From the NCBI GenBank assembly GCA_011503125.2, contig WWBZ02000040.1:1674001-1738000 (forward strand): 64,000 bases of DNA, written 5' to 3'. Of the stretch, positions 23,901 to 36,130 are shown in pieces (the first letter of the stretch is position 1; each line of letters begins with the position of its first letter). Position numbers and translations under genes: made by a program. This DNA comes from Botryosphaeria dothidea (Eukaryota > Ascomycota > Dothideomycetes > Botryosphaeriales > Botryosphaeriaceae). The notes beneath the pieces are model-generated. The model made no database searches, had not been told where the DNA came from, and worked only from the letters and a program-made list of their open reading frames with translations.

Positions 23901-26825
23901 TCGATCTTGGACTTCTGAGTGTCCTTCTCGGTCTTTTCCGCATCGCCATTGAACTGGGAGGTCTCGTCTGCGAGAATCTTGGTGTCCTTGACGAAACAGT
24001 CCCATTCAACGGGGTGCAGCTGCTTGAGGTATTCCAGCAGAGTAACACGCGAGTACGGCTCATCCTCACGAATAATTTCCCTCAGAGAAAGAAGAATCTT
24101 CTCACCGTAGTGGGGAATCATAACAGTGAAGGTCGGCATGTTGTCAACCGGCAGAGGCTCAGGAATCGGAGTGGACAGCGACTGGGCGAAGAAAGAGATA
24201 CGGCGCTCCGCCTCACTCTGCGCAGGGAAAAACTCGGTCTTAAAGGAGTGATCTTCCTGGGAAACGAAGAAGGTCGGTGCACGAAGAGTTCGCTTGCCTT
24301 CCTGTTCGGAAGGAACCTGGTGGTAAAGCAGCTTCTGGACGTGGTCAATGGCGAGCAGATGCTCTCTGTACATGGAGATAACGATGGCGTTCCAGATCTG
24401 GGAGATCAGAACCTTGGGCTTGTACTTGATCTCCATGTCAGTGGTGGCCAGGACCTTCGAATAGATACGCTTGGGGAGGCGCGAGAAGATATTCCTCCAC
24501 GGCGTCCAGATCGAGATACCGAGGTAGAAAGACCTGGCGACGGAGAACAACATGTTCCAGATAATGTACCACAGGTAAGTATCCAAGAAGAACAGGCAGA
24601 GATCAGTGAAGAACATGAGACCGAGAAGGATCTGGGGCTGCTTCTTGCAGAGAATATCCGCCGAGGAACCCAAGAGCTGATCACCAAGACAGTTGCTGAT
24701 CTTCATGGTAGAAAGGACACGGATGGGATCTCTGAACGAAAGCGTCAAGAAGAAGTAGGACTCAGAGAGCTTGGCGCCGAAGACAACCACCCAGAGACCA
24801 TACGACATCCACATGTCGTTGCCCTGAAGACGTGGGTAGCTGGCCGTGAACGTTGCGCTTGCGACATATTGACGAGAGTTCTTCTTCAGGTAGCTTCCGA
24901 AAAGACCACCCAAGGGCATGAAGGAGAAGAAGAGCAGCGTAGCGAGTGCGATCAAGAACTGGACAATACCCAAAATGAGGGCGATCTTGCCAGTCTGGCT
25001 GATTATAAAAATGTAGACCGCAGGACCAACGTTGACGGCGAAAACACCGAGGAGGAAAAACAGACGCTTGGTGAGATGCTGCGCTCCAGCCCATTTGCGG
25101 GGAACGTAAGCCCACTCGCAGAGAGTGGCACCAATCATGATGAGCGAGGCCAAAGTACCACCAAGAGCGACTGCAGACCACTGAGCAGGCGTGTTAGGCT
25201 TGTTGTTTCTCTGCTGCTCATAGTTCTTCGTGTAAAGAGTCGGTGAGTTGAAAGCCGTGTAGAACCAGAAGATCGTCAAGTGAATAACCCAGATACGGTT
25301 GAAGTTCGTGAGCAAATGCCACCAAGAACGAGTCTCCTTGTAAGTCTTGAAAAAGACCTTCTTCCAGTTGACATCCTTGAGCTTCTCGTAACGCTCGCCG
25401 GGCTGCAGGTCGACAAGGCGAGACTTGTCCTCGAGGACAATGCGCTCAATACCTTCGGGGTACCAGAAAAGCTGGTTCATGTCGTCGTAACCAATGATCT
25501 GGGCGTGGTCGCGCTCGCGGCGCACGTACTTGCCATCTTGGATTTCGTAACCTTGGTCTCTGCAGAATTGGTAAAGAGGGGTGATGACGTTGTTGAGGTA
25601 AGTAAACTCCTCAACGGGCTCCACGCGGTTCTGGCAAGTGGGCGAGTTGTAAAAGTCGTCGCAGCACTTGAAAATGAAGCAAAGGAGTTCGGGCATGAAG
25701 CGGACCTGGTTGGCCTCACCCCAGCAAAGGAGGTAAAGAGCAATCTGTCGCACACGGTCGTGCTGAGACATTTTGTTCATCCTGCTCTTCCACCGGTACT
25801 CGGCAGCCTCCAAGCTGTTGTCGCCCTCGTAGGCTTCCAAGGCCTGTTCCTCGTTGGTGGGATCTTCACTGGCCTTCTTCTTCGCAGCCTTCCGTGCCTT
25901 CTTGGTCTTCCGGCTTCCACCACCGAGCTTCATGTTTGCAAAACCAACCGCATCGTCCAAATCAAGGTGTGCGGCGAAGTACCACCGGCGGTAGTTTGCG
26001 TTGTCGCCTCCGATGTAATCGGCGTGGAGCGAAAGAAGGGCCTGGTTGGGGGTCATGCGGGATGCGCGAGAGTCGAGCTGCGTCATGAGATGGTCGTACA
26101 TGTTACGCATGCTGTCCCTCTGGAAACCGAACTTGGCAGCTAGATCCATGAAAATGTCCTCGATTTCTTCCTTGGACAGCGGAATTTGAGCGTCGGCGCT
26201 CCAGGCGGGGAAGGGCTCGCGCGAACGTTGACCGGCGGGGAGAGCGTTGGTGTAGTCCATGCCATAGATGGGCGTCGAGGCACCGGAACTGCGATTGCCG
26301 CCATACGACACCTGAGACGACGGGGGGCGATATCCACGGCCTCCTTGACCTTCTGCGTAGCTGTCGTAACGTCCATCAGCGCGACCGTAATAGTCCATAT
26401 CGGCAGCCCGAGCCATATCCGACCTCATGGTGAAATCGCTGAATGTCTCGGAATCGTCCTCGGAACCACCAGGACCCCTGGCTCTCGCACTGCGAAATTG
26501 TCAGCGATGAACATTGATGAAGGAAATCTCCACTCTGTGAGACAGACGCGTACCCTCCTTGGCCAGGCTGATCATAGTATTGGTCGTTGTAGTATTCGTC
26601 CTGGTAACCGTGGCCGCCTTGGTCGTAGTAGCCATCCTGCGCGTATTGGCCATGGCCATCTTGGTCGTAGTAGCCGTCCTGATCGTAGTAGGAGTCGCCG
26701 TGCGCGCCGTAGCCGCCAGTGTGGCCCTGATCGTAGTAGCCTTGTTGCTCATCCTGGTAGTAGCCATCTTGAGCTTGATGGCCGTAGCCATCGTCGTAAT
26801 GGCCTCCCTGCGGATGTCCCGACAT
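20950..26825 (-). CDS. FKS1: 1,3-beta-D-glucan synthase catalytic subunit (1919 aa)
   Basis: Three exons: 26825-26554, 26489-21321 and 21268-20950 (introns 64 and 52 nt). This is the plasma-membrane synthase that makes cell-wall beta-1,3-glucan from UDP-glucose under Rho1 control and is the target of echinocandins. The cytosolic N terminus (residues 1-90) is a Tyr/Asp/Gln/Gly repeat tract. The Fks domain 1 and multi-span glucan synthase domain follow, including [17 protein letters not shown] (hot spot 1, about residues 670-679, with S675 at the resistance-associated position), [12 protein letters not shown], and hot-spot-2 region DWVTRC at about 1385. The C terminus spliced from exon 3 ([20 protein letters not shown], then a last membrane helix) is typical. 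Length fits the roughly 1900-residue mould enzymes. The true start is ATG 26825. It is divergent from a GH72 transferase. Confidence 0.97.
26560..26800. repeat. Degenerate YYDQDG-type coding repeats in FKS1 exon 1
   Basis: The first FKS1 exon encodes repeated Tyr-Tyr/Asp-Gln/Gly units such as [16 protein letters not shown] and [20 protein letters not shown]. At DNA level this is a degenerate trinucleotide-rich tract. The composition resembles disordered, prion-like segments; many fungal Fks N termini are similarly Tyr/Gln-rich. Confidence 0.75.
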
Positions 26826-29791
26826 CCTGAAGACCGTTACCAAACACTGCGTCGGTCAGGGCAAATGTCCAATGTAAAGGCTGCGTCAATGTCAAGCGGA
26901 GCAAGCGTACCTCAAGCTAGATAGCTCCAATGCGTTTGGAAACGACAGCACTACGTCGACAAAATGGGGGTGTGTTGGGGTTGCGACCGTAGTATCGGGC
27001 AGCGAGTGGCAGGAATGTTGTGGACAACGAACGGTTAAGGGCCGATCGTCTGCGGGACCGGTGGTTAGCGGTGGCTTGTTGCCCCGGAACGATGGACCCG
27101 GCTTGGTGGAGGTTGGAGTGTGGTTGGAGTGGGCCGCAACGCACCTATTACTGTATTGTAGGGGGCTGTAACCTTGGAACGGGAGCACCGCTAGTACCAA
27201 AGTGAAGGTGGGCTGCTGTCTTTGCCCCAGACACGTCGCGAGGGCAACACTGGATCAGCTCAGCAGGGCTGCAGCGGTGCAGAGAGAACGAGAGTCGATG
27301 ACGGCGTGTATTATCACGGGTGTCGCTGTTGCTGTGTCGACAGACGCGCGGCCGGGTGTGAGCCCGCGACTCGGTGATGTGATTGGCGGATTTGTAGGAG
27401 TGGCCGGTTCGCGCTGCTTTCGGTCGTTGCAGCTGCGCAGCTGGCGTCCTCGGAATCCCGCGCAAGACGAAGCTGGCGACGGAACTTCGATGACTGGGTC
27501 CGGACCGGTGCAAGTGTGGGAGAGGGAACGAATGTGAGGTGACGGTGGTCGGTACAAGAGAGAAAGGGAAAAGGGGATCTGGAATGGGCAACACTTTTGA
27601 GGCAGCGGGCGGCGGCTGTCAGGCCTGCGCACGGGGCGTGCCTGCCGGTGGGTACGCGACAGGGATTCGTGCAAGCCTTCCTGACGCCCGCCGGCGAATC
27701 GTTGCACGGCGGGCGCTGCAGCAGCGAATGAGTTTATCATAATGCCTGCGCGAATGCTTGCGCGACGTGCGCTGCTCCCAGGCACCGCCGACAGCTTTTT
27801 TCCTGCTTTGCACTCGCCGCCGCTGCGCGATAGGGGGGCGACCCAGCGGCGCTGGCTGTCTGCCCCCGGGGGTCCCCAGCTCACGCGTGCCCAAGTCGCG
27901 CGCACCCAGCTGCCATCGCGATGGGATCACCAGCGCTTCCCCGCCGCTGCGCACCCAGCGAGCAGGCCCGCAGCAATCCATGGTGATTTTCAGCGAGGTG
28001 GCGAACTGCAATCGGCACCGCGCCGTTCTAAAAATGTTCTAAATATGCACCACGCTGCGATCTGCCGGGAAAGCTGCGCGACGCTTCGCTGAACCCATGC
28101 CCGGCCGCCCAGCGCCTTTCCCTTTCCATGCGCTGCGAGGTTATCGCTCGCACTTCCACCACGATCCTCCGCGCATCGCATCGCACCGTTGGCCATGATT
28201 ACCCGCTGCCCGCCCGCCGCCTTCGCCGCGCCCTCTGCGCCATTTTCTGCCTCCTGAGATGTCGCAGCGGGGCGCCTCCAGGAGGCAAGCGTGCGACGTC
28301 ACTCCTGGCCACCAGCACGGGCGGCCGTCTCGATCCAAATCTCCCACAGTTCCGCCGGCCGCCCGCCGTCGTCGCGCACTGCCAAATTGCGGGCGGGCGT
28401 GCGTGCGATAAGGAGGCAACTTATCGCCGGATGATGAAGTGGCGGCACGCTTGCGTGGGTTCCCTGCCTTTCTCGAAACGTTTGTCTCACCCTGGCACGC
28501 CCGGCTGTGCTGCGCTCCGAGAGAAAAGGGGCTGCACCGTTGGACGTTTTACATAAGGGCGCTCTCACAGGCCAATCCAGCTGGGAGCGCCATCTCCTGG
28601 GGCGCCGCCGTTGAGCCTCAAGAGATGGCTTTTTTATTCAGAGCTTCTGCTGCTGCCAATGGCTGGCAATGGCTCTATTTATTTTTCCCAAATCCTCCCA
28701 ACACCAACACGGCCGGCGCAGAGCGGGCGGCGTGCCGGCGTCTAGCAGCTGCTGACATAGCAACACCGGTCCTGCCGCACCTGTGTCCGCATCCTCATCC
28801 TTCATTTCCCAGGCAGGGTGTGGGTGTCTTGGGTTTAGCATGAATGGTATTGGTCGTCTTTATGCCGGGCCTGCGACACCGAGGCAGGACAGCGTCGCGT
28901 CGCAGGGCACGGCGGGCGACGGCGCGAGTCGACGGCGAACGCAGGCAGCTGAGGTTTTTGTACTTGTGGCCAGCCTGCCGTGCCGTTCGCATAGCCGGTT
29001 CGTATAGACACTCAAATGGATCAATGCTGGGGACGAGCCAAGCGTCATAAGGAGGCCATTTCCAATGGTCGGACACCGACGTCCGAACGAATCAGCCCGG
29101 ACATTAGGGCGTGCGCGCGAGTGGACCGGGTGCACATCGCATTTTCACGCCATTTGCCCGGGCGCGTCTGCTCGTACTGGTATTGTGGCAGTGCCCGGAT
29201 TGGTCTGGCTCGGGGCAGTGCGGCGCAGGGCTGGGGAAGGGAAATTGACACACGGCGGCGACGAAAGCAGCCGGGGGTAGAGCGGGTGGCCATCATCGCG
29301 ACCCGCAGCAGACGCAACGTCGTGAGCTGGCAGACGCCGGCCGCGGCGTGGTTGGGTGGGTTGTGGGCTCATCATACGCAATGTCTTGCGATGCAGCCAG
29401 GTTTGGCCGGCGAAGGAGGCCGGTCGAAAGCGTCGCTCAGCTCGATTGCGCGTCCAAGCCGCCCCAGCGGGCTGAGCGCGCGCTCCACTTGGCTCGTTTC
29501 GGTCATTTTAGCACTGGCGGCAGGGTGGACAGAGTGGTCCCCTGAGCGCGACTCCTCAACTCCAGCTTTCGCCGCGCTTCTTAGCCACCCTTATTTTCTC
29601 TCCCGCGCCCTCCCAAGATTTCTTAATTCCTCTTGCCCAGCAACCTCTTCTTACGCTCCTTACCCGGACCCGCATCCGTCCCTCGTTGTTTTACCAAGCC
29701 GCTGCAGTGCGGTTTCCATCGCTCCTCTCCACTACCGTTCTCTGCCCTACGCGTATCCGCTCCGATCGTTTCCTTCTCTGAGATATCCATA
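26826..29791. promoter_or_regulatory. 3-kb head-to-head intergenic region, FKS1 (-) / GEL (+)
   Basis: No gene is supported in this unusually long divergent region. Random frames of up to 258 codons overlap on both strands with Arg/Pro/Ala-rich content. Near the GEL start (29560-29790) the sequence becomes pyrimidine-rich, as in strong fungal 5' leaders. The region should contain the control elements of both wall genes. I could not identify specific Rlm1, SBF or pH sites with confidence. Confidence 0.5.
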
Positions 29792-31505
29792 ATGAAGTCT
29801 TTTGGCATTGCCGCCGCCGCGGCTGCGCTGTTCGCGCGCTCCGCTCTGGCTGACGTGCCCCCGATTGTCATCAAGGTGAGCACCACTGCCGCGCTCTTGG
29901 CCCGCATCGCCATGCGTTTGGCATGCGCTGCCAACCTCTGCCACGCCGCTAACATTCTTGTCTCAGGGCTCCAAGTTCTTCTACTCCAACAACGGCACCC
30001 AGTTCTACATTCGCGGTGTCGCCTACCAGCAGGAGTATAGCACCAACAGCACCTCGTCCGACGAGGGCGCCGACAACTACAAGGACCCCCTCGCCGACGC
30101 CTCCGGCTGCAAGCGCGACATTCCCTACCTGACCCAGCTGCGCACCAACACCATCCGTGTCTACGCCATCAACCCCGACTCAGACCACGATGAGTGCATG
30201 CAGGCTCTCCAGGACGCCGGCATCTACGTCGTCGCTGACCTGTCGTCTCCCGGCAACTCCATCAACCGTAACGATGCCGCCTGGAACGACAAGCTCTACG
30301 CCCGTTACACCTCTGTGATCGACGCCATGGCCAAGTACAACAACACCCTTGGCTTCTTCGCCGGTAACGAGGTCTCCAACCAGGCCAACAACACCGATGC
30401 TAGCGCGTTCGTCAAGGCTGCCGTCCGCGACTCCAAGGCCTACATCAAGTCCCAGAACTACCGCACCATCGGTGTTGGCTACGCCACCAACGATGACGCA
30501 GACATTCGTGTTGACATGGCCGACTACTTCAACTGCGGTGACACCGACGACTCGATTGACTTCTGGGGCTACAACATCTACTCGTGGTGCGGTGACTCGT
30601 CCTACACCAAGTCTGGCTATGACGTCCGCACTGAGGAGTTTGCCAACTACTCTGTCCCCGTCTTCTTCGCTGAGTATGGTTGCAACGAGGTTCAGCCCCG
30701 TACCTTTGGCGACACTCCCGTTCTCTTCGGCGACAAGATGAACGACGTCTGGTCTGGCGGTATCGTCTACATGTACTTCCAGGAGGAGAACGACTACGGT
30801 CTCGTCTCTGTCGACGGCACCTCGGTCAGCACCCTGAAGGACTTCAGCTATTACTCCAGCCAGATCCAGAAGGCTACTCCCACCGGTGTCAACTCTGCTA
30901 GCTACACTCCCACCAACACCAAGCCTCAAGATTGCCCTGCCGTCGGCACTGCCTGGCAAGCTAAGGCTACTCCTCTTCCCCCGAGCCCCAACACTGAGCT
31001 CTGCCGCTGCATGTACAACTCTCTGAGCTGCGTTGTTGCCTCTGACGTCGACTCTGACGACTACGGTGACCTCTTCGGTGTTGTCTGCGGTCTCAACGAC
31101 AAGGCTTGCGCTGGTATCACCCACAACGCTACCACCGGCGAGTACGGTGCGTACAGCATGTGCAACACCACCGAGCAGATGGCTTTCGTCCTCAACCGCT
31201 ACTACGAGCTCGCCGACAGCAGCTCCAGCGCTTGCGCTTTCTCTGGCTCTGCTACCCTCAAGTCTGCCTCCACTCCCACTGGCCAGTGCTCTAGCCTGAT
31301 CAAGCAGGCCGGTACTGATGGCACCAACACCGTCACTGCTGCCGTCACTGGCACTGGTTCCAGCTCCGGCTCTAGCTCCTCCGGTACTTCCACCGGCGCT
31401 GCTGCCCCCATTGGAGCTCCTACCTTCGTCGTTGGTGGCGCTTTCCAGATGGGTGCTTACCTCGTTGGTGCTGTCCTGACTGGTGCTGGCATGATCCTGT
31501 TGTAA
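29792..31505 (+). CDS. GPI-anchored 1,3-beta-glucanosyltransferase, GH72 with CBM43 (540 aa)
   Basis: Two exons: 29792-29875 and 29967-31505 (91-nt intron). Residues 1-20 are a signal peptide ([20 protein letters not shown]). The GH72 domain runs from about residue 25 to 330. The acid/base and nucleophile glutamates are visible as E163 ([10 protein letters not shown]) and E264 ([11 protein letters not shown]), matching yeast Gas1 spacing (E161, E262). A cysteine-rich X8/CBM43 module follows ([13 protein letters not shown] through SACAFSG). A Ser/Gly/Thr linker then precedes a C-terminal hydrophobic tail typical of GPI attachment. Such GAS/GEL enzymes at the plasma membrane and wall cut and re-join beta-1,3-glucan, lengthening chains made by Fks1. 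The gene is adjacent to and divergent from FKS1. The exact GEL subfamily needs a tree. Confidence 0.95.
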
Positions 31506-32364
31506 ATTAATACCCCAGCGTAATAGTGGAGGAGCATGTTTGGGTACTGGAGTCCGGTTGGCTGAACGTAGCATCCGGGTTGAGAACGTTTCTGGAGATA
31601 TACCTTAGCACTTGCGGTTTCATGCAATTCATTCAATAGAACTGCTTTTTCTTCACACGATTTGTACTGGTTATGCCACCTTTGCACATTTTTGCACAAA
31701 ATTCTTGTACATGTTTTTGTTTTTTAAAGCATATAATGGAAATGTCATGCGTAGTTTTGACGCGATGGATCATTCCAAAACCTGTACACCATCTTGACAC
31801 TGACACTGCGTATCCTGGAGTCCAGGGCGACGAAGACCTAGGATTTTGACTTTCATATTAGGATACAAGCTTTTCAAAACTTAGCTCCTCTCCGCCAAGC
31901 ACTTGACAATTGTTTCAACGTTGGCATTCGCCAAGCCCAAGAAGTCCCTTGCTTGCGTCCACCATGAACAGCAAGATACTATCAGGACTCGTGCTCAGAG
32001 GAAAGACAATGTTCAACGAGAGTGTATGTGGGGAAGGTCGATCCAGACAGTGACGCGGAAGTGGTATACCTCAACAACAAAACCAATCACAGTCAAGGCA
32101 CGTCGTCCACGACCCGTTCAGAGACGTCTCACCATGAAGTGCCGTATTTGAAAGCTCGGCGTTTTTAAGAATGTTTATCATTCCTGGGCCTCCGCGTTGT
32201 CTAAAATAGACTGCTCACAGGGTGTGTTGCTTCAATAGTATAACCTACACAGGCAGTTCTGCAGCTGCCTCTCCATAGGCCGCCTCTCTGGTCTTTACCA
32301 ACTCTTGTCGTTCACTCTAGTCCACCCTCACTTCAAGTCTCTCTTTAATTGCTGCAGGTCAACT
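31506..32364. other. Intergenic, GEL 3' flank and promoter of the CBM18 gene
   Basis: This 860-bp spacer is AT-richer than the flanking genes. The first part has T- and A-rich sequence typical of a 3' untranslated region. I see no coding or RNA gene. Confidence 0.6.
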
Positions 32365-35300
32365 ATGCTGCTTAGACCTCTTGGGATTGGCCTGCTGGTC
32401 GGTCTGGGACTGCCGACAACCGTTGTTCAAGCAAAGATAATAACAGTGTATGAGACGGCAACCACATGCTATCCCGGAACGCCAATTTTGGAGGCAACAT
32501 CCACATCTAGTGCAGCCAGAAGCGCCTCAACTCCAAGCAGCACGGTCTGGAACGATGCGGATATCGCCGCCGGGGAGCCTTTCCTGCTCGAGGTTCAGCG
32601 CGTGGACGGATCACCCCTGACCTCTCGACAACAACCCGTGTCACAGGCATCATGGTTGATGGAAAATTGAAACACCACGACGGATGCCAGCCGCGCGGCG
32701 GTTTGCTCCATTGACCACGATGGCCATTTGCACCTCAATTCCTATGTTATGTCTGTCAACGACGGAGTGGCAAGCGCACCATTTGCTGCTAACGCTGGCA
32801 CGTATAACATAAACACGGTGTTCTTAACCATGAATACAAAGCTTTACTGGAAAAATACAGCATTCTCGAATGGCACCGCACAGTTCTACAAGCTACCTAT
32901 TGGGCTTCTTGACAATGCACAGATTCTGGGGAAGTATTACGGTCCCCCAGAGCCGAACTGTGGTTGGACGCCGGTTATCTTCTGGGCCAGATCCTGTGAG
33001 TTTGTATTGATTGAGAAGGCTGGGATATTCTAATACTTGCACTTCAGTGAATATGCCTGAAGGGTTTCCGTCCTCGGCTTCTATAAGTGTTGGTTCTTCT
33101 GCATCCACCTCATCTCGCACATCAACGTCCAGCTTTTCCAGCGTCTCCATCCCCACTCCGAGTAATGTTTCTCCGGACGGCAGATGCGGACCATCTAACG
33201 GGGAATTCTCTTGCCAAGGTTCTTCTTTTGGTGTCTGCTGCGGCGCTAATGGTCGCTGGTATAGTCTCCTCACAGCAACCAGTGTATCATGCGCTGACCT
33301 CTCCGTAGTTCCAGCACAGACGAGGCGTGTCAGGCAGATTGTCAGCCAAACTTCGGTTTCTGCGCTCCAGCTGGCGCAAACATCAGCGAAAACGGCCTCT
33401 GCGGCTAACAGAATCATAAGGTCTGCCTGGGATCACAGTTCGGCAACTGTTGCAGCATATACGGACGCTGTGGCAGCACTGATGAATACTGTGCGCCCCA
33501 TAACTGTGCTACGGGCTTTGGATATTGCAGTCCCGATGAATCATCATCTGGTGTACAAAGCCTTGGAAGCGGGACTTCGAGTACTGAATCAGCTCAGACA
33601 TTTGTGACGGTGCTGAAGACCCCAAGTGGCTCAACAACTTCAAGTATTGGTGGTTTCGATCCTTTCAGCAACGTTGTATCCGCTTCCACCCCGAGCGCAG
33701 CGTCTCCGTCATCTAATGGCGCCACCGTTTCTTCACACAACGTATTTCCAAGCGCCATTGCCTCAAGCTCCTTGGGTGGCAGTCTCACGCCTTCTACAAC
33801 AATTGTTTCTGGTTCCTCAATCAACTCTATGTCGTCGAATGGCGGCTTAAATCCTTCTCAAAGCAGTGTATTTTCCAGTGTAACTGCTTCAGCTCTCGTA
33901 AGTGGTGGTGTCACTTCTTTCGCAGTGATTGCTTCTATTTCTTCAACTACCCCAAGCAATAGCGCGACCGACCTCTCTACAAGTACGAGCTCTTCAAGCA
34001 GTGCGGCCTCTGCTACTCCGAGTAAACTTTCATTCCTTCCAACAACGCAAGTCCGTTTACCTCAAACTTCAGTACTTCTGCTCCCGGTGTGGTCGTTCCA
34101 GGCTAACTCGACCACTCCAGGCTCTACTTCTTTGAGTAGCGTTTCCTCCACTATAAATTTGAGCTCCTCCACTGGAGCCTCCGGCACACCATTCTCCAGT
34201 CTGCCACCCACATCACCTTCGAGCTCTATGGCCGGTAGTTCGGAAGTCGGTCCTTCGCTAAGCTCGCAAACTTCCGGGGAGTCAATTTTCTTCCCCACTG
34301 CCTCTGTGGAGTCTTCTTTCGGGCCTGTATCGTTGACACCATCATCGCGCGCTACTTCACAATCTTTTGAGGAATCAGTTTTCTTTCCTACTGCGTCTCA
34401 AATTACTTCATACTCCACATCCGCTACACCGCATTCATCTGAGCAATCCAGTTTCTCCTCGAGCACGGCAAATACATCCCCGTTCGGTTCTCCAATAGCG
34501 ACATCATCTTCACTAATTACTCAACAATTCTCTGGAGAACCCATTGTCTCATCAAGCGCCGGCGGGACATCTTCAGTTGTTTCTTCAATCTGGACACTAT
34601 CAGTATCAATCTCTCAATCGTCTACGGAGTCATCTGTGTTTTCCACTGCTTCCATAACACCTCTCATGTATTCTTCCACTACGCCACGGTCGTCTGAACA
34701 ATCCACCATCTTCTCGAGCGCCATAGGAACATCCTTATTCAGCTCTCCATCTTTGATGCCAACAATTTCGACTTCTCAATCATCTGCAGAATCAATTCTA
34801 TCGCCCAATTCTCCTATGACGCCTGTTGCGTCTCCACCCACTACGTTAAAAGGCTCTGAGCAATCTGCCATACAATCAACCACCATTGGAGTACATTCTT
34901 TCAGTTCTTCAACGTGGGCGGTACCATTATTATCTAATTCGCAATCTTCTGTCGAAACAACCATTTCCACACTCACGCCCGGAACGTCTTCACTTGGCTC
35001 TTCAGCCTTTTTATCGCTTTCGACATCTTCCGCTCCTTTGAGTGATTCGACCTCCACTACGGAGGACACTAATATCTCGCCCGTCAGCAGTATATCCCCT
35101 GAGATAATCGAGTTTAGCACCGTGGTAGTTACTCCCGTCCCTTCGCCTTCATCTTCTGTTATTTCGGACGATAGCGCAAGCGTCTCCAGCGGGATGTTCA
35201 ATTCTGTCATCATATCAAGTAGCTCGACCCCGGTTTCGGAAGAACCTCCTTCGGGCTCATCGGCCTCAGTCTCTAGCGGTTTGGCCTCAAACATGCCCGA

Positions 35301-35386
35301 TTCCAGTTCGGAATCGGCCATCAGCTTGACAAATACCTTAGACCCTCGCACAGAAACAGCACTCACATCCGATTTACTAACGTCTA

Positions 35387-35617
35387 CTTACACTTTTCCG
35401 TGGTGGTGGACCATCAGTGATTATTACTATCCTATTACTACATCGGTCGCTACCACTGATGCCATCTCAACTATTAGCTCGACAAGTACCTTCATTCCTC
35501 CGAGCTCGGAAACCGCACCCAAGTCCACTTCGCAAATATCCACTGACACACTCCCGTGGCGGTGGACCACCAGTGACTACTACTATTCTTCTACTACATC
35601 TGTTACTGCTACAAAGG
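35387..35617 (+). repeat. Two copies of an aromatic coding repeat in the mucin region
   Basis: The sequence encoding FPWWWTISDYYYPITTSV (about 35387-35460) is repeated as LPWRWTTSDYYYSSTTSV (about 35540-35617), about 155 nt downstream. Unlike the Ser/Thr filler around it, the unit is rich in Trp and Tyr and well conserved, suggesting a selected small motif. Confidence 0.75.
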
Positions 35618-35967
35618 ATGGCTCAACTGTCGGATCGACAAGCGAATCGATTTCTGTTTCAGAGATCACACCCACACCCACGGAACCGACCTCTATTCCT
35701 TCCTCGGAAGGCAACACCATCACTGACTCGATTCTTCCTTCGACGACTACAGTAGTTAACACTGAACTGAGCACCAGCACTGATACCTGGAGCATCTACA
35801 TGAGTTTGGGTGATGCACTGACTGCTTGGGAGTCTAAGTCATTAATCGCAACCTCCCAGGACACGGATACCAGCATGTGGAGTAGCCCGGTGATTGCATC
35901 GGAATCTGACATAAGTGTCGTTTCTTCGAGCTTCCTCTCGACAAGTTCTTACCCATCAACTGGTTCC

Positions 35968-36130
35968 GAGATTTCATCTACTACCGAGTTTATATCTACT
36001 GAAGTTTCACCTACTACTGGAGTCTCATCTACCTCTGAAGTTTCATCAAATACCGAAGTCTCGTCTACGACTGAAGCCTCGTCTACCACAGAAGTCTCAT
36101 CTTCCACCGAAGCCTCATCAACTTTCTTTG
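35968..36130 (+). repeat. Short Ser-Thr-Thr-Glu-Val coding repeat array
   Basis: Repeats of about 18 nt encode SSTTEV/SSTTEA-like units about eight times in the mucin region just before the third CBM18 module. They probably expand and contract by slippage. Such stalks usually carry dense O-glycans. Confidence 0.75.

Noticed and set aside
22112..25246. A 1044-codon open frame on the plus strand, antisense to FKS1
   Set aside because: It is the mirror of a strongly codon-biased 5-kb exon that avoids codons creating antisense stops. Its composition (Val, Glu, Arg, Thr, Asp runs) has no domain, and FKS1 on the other strand explains the sequence completely.
30180..31574. A 464-codon minus-strand frame antisense to the GH72 gene
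   Set aside because: Same codon-bias shadow effect. It is Val/Gly/Ala/Asp-rich without domain, while the plus-strand enzyme is certain.
32668..32670. Explaining the first stop of the mucin gene by a hidden intron
   Set aside because: The only nearby candidate (weak GTGTCA donor to GCCAG) is 53 nt and shifts the frame into another stop.
34776..35366. A 196-codon minus-strand frame in the mucin region
   Set aside because: Complement of Ser/Thr codons gives Glu/Gly/Val frames without stops. No independent evidence.
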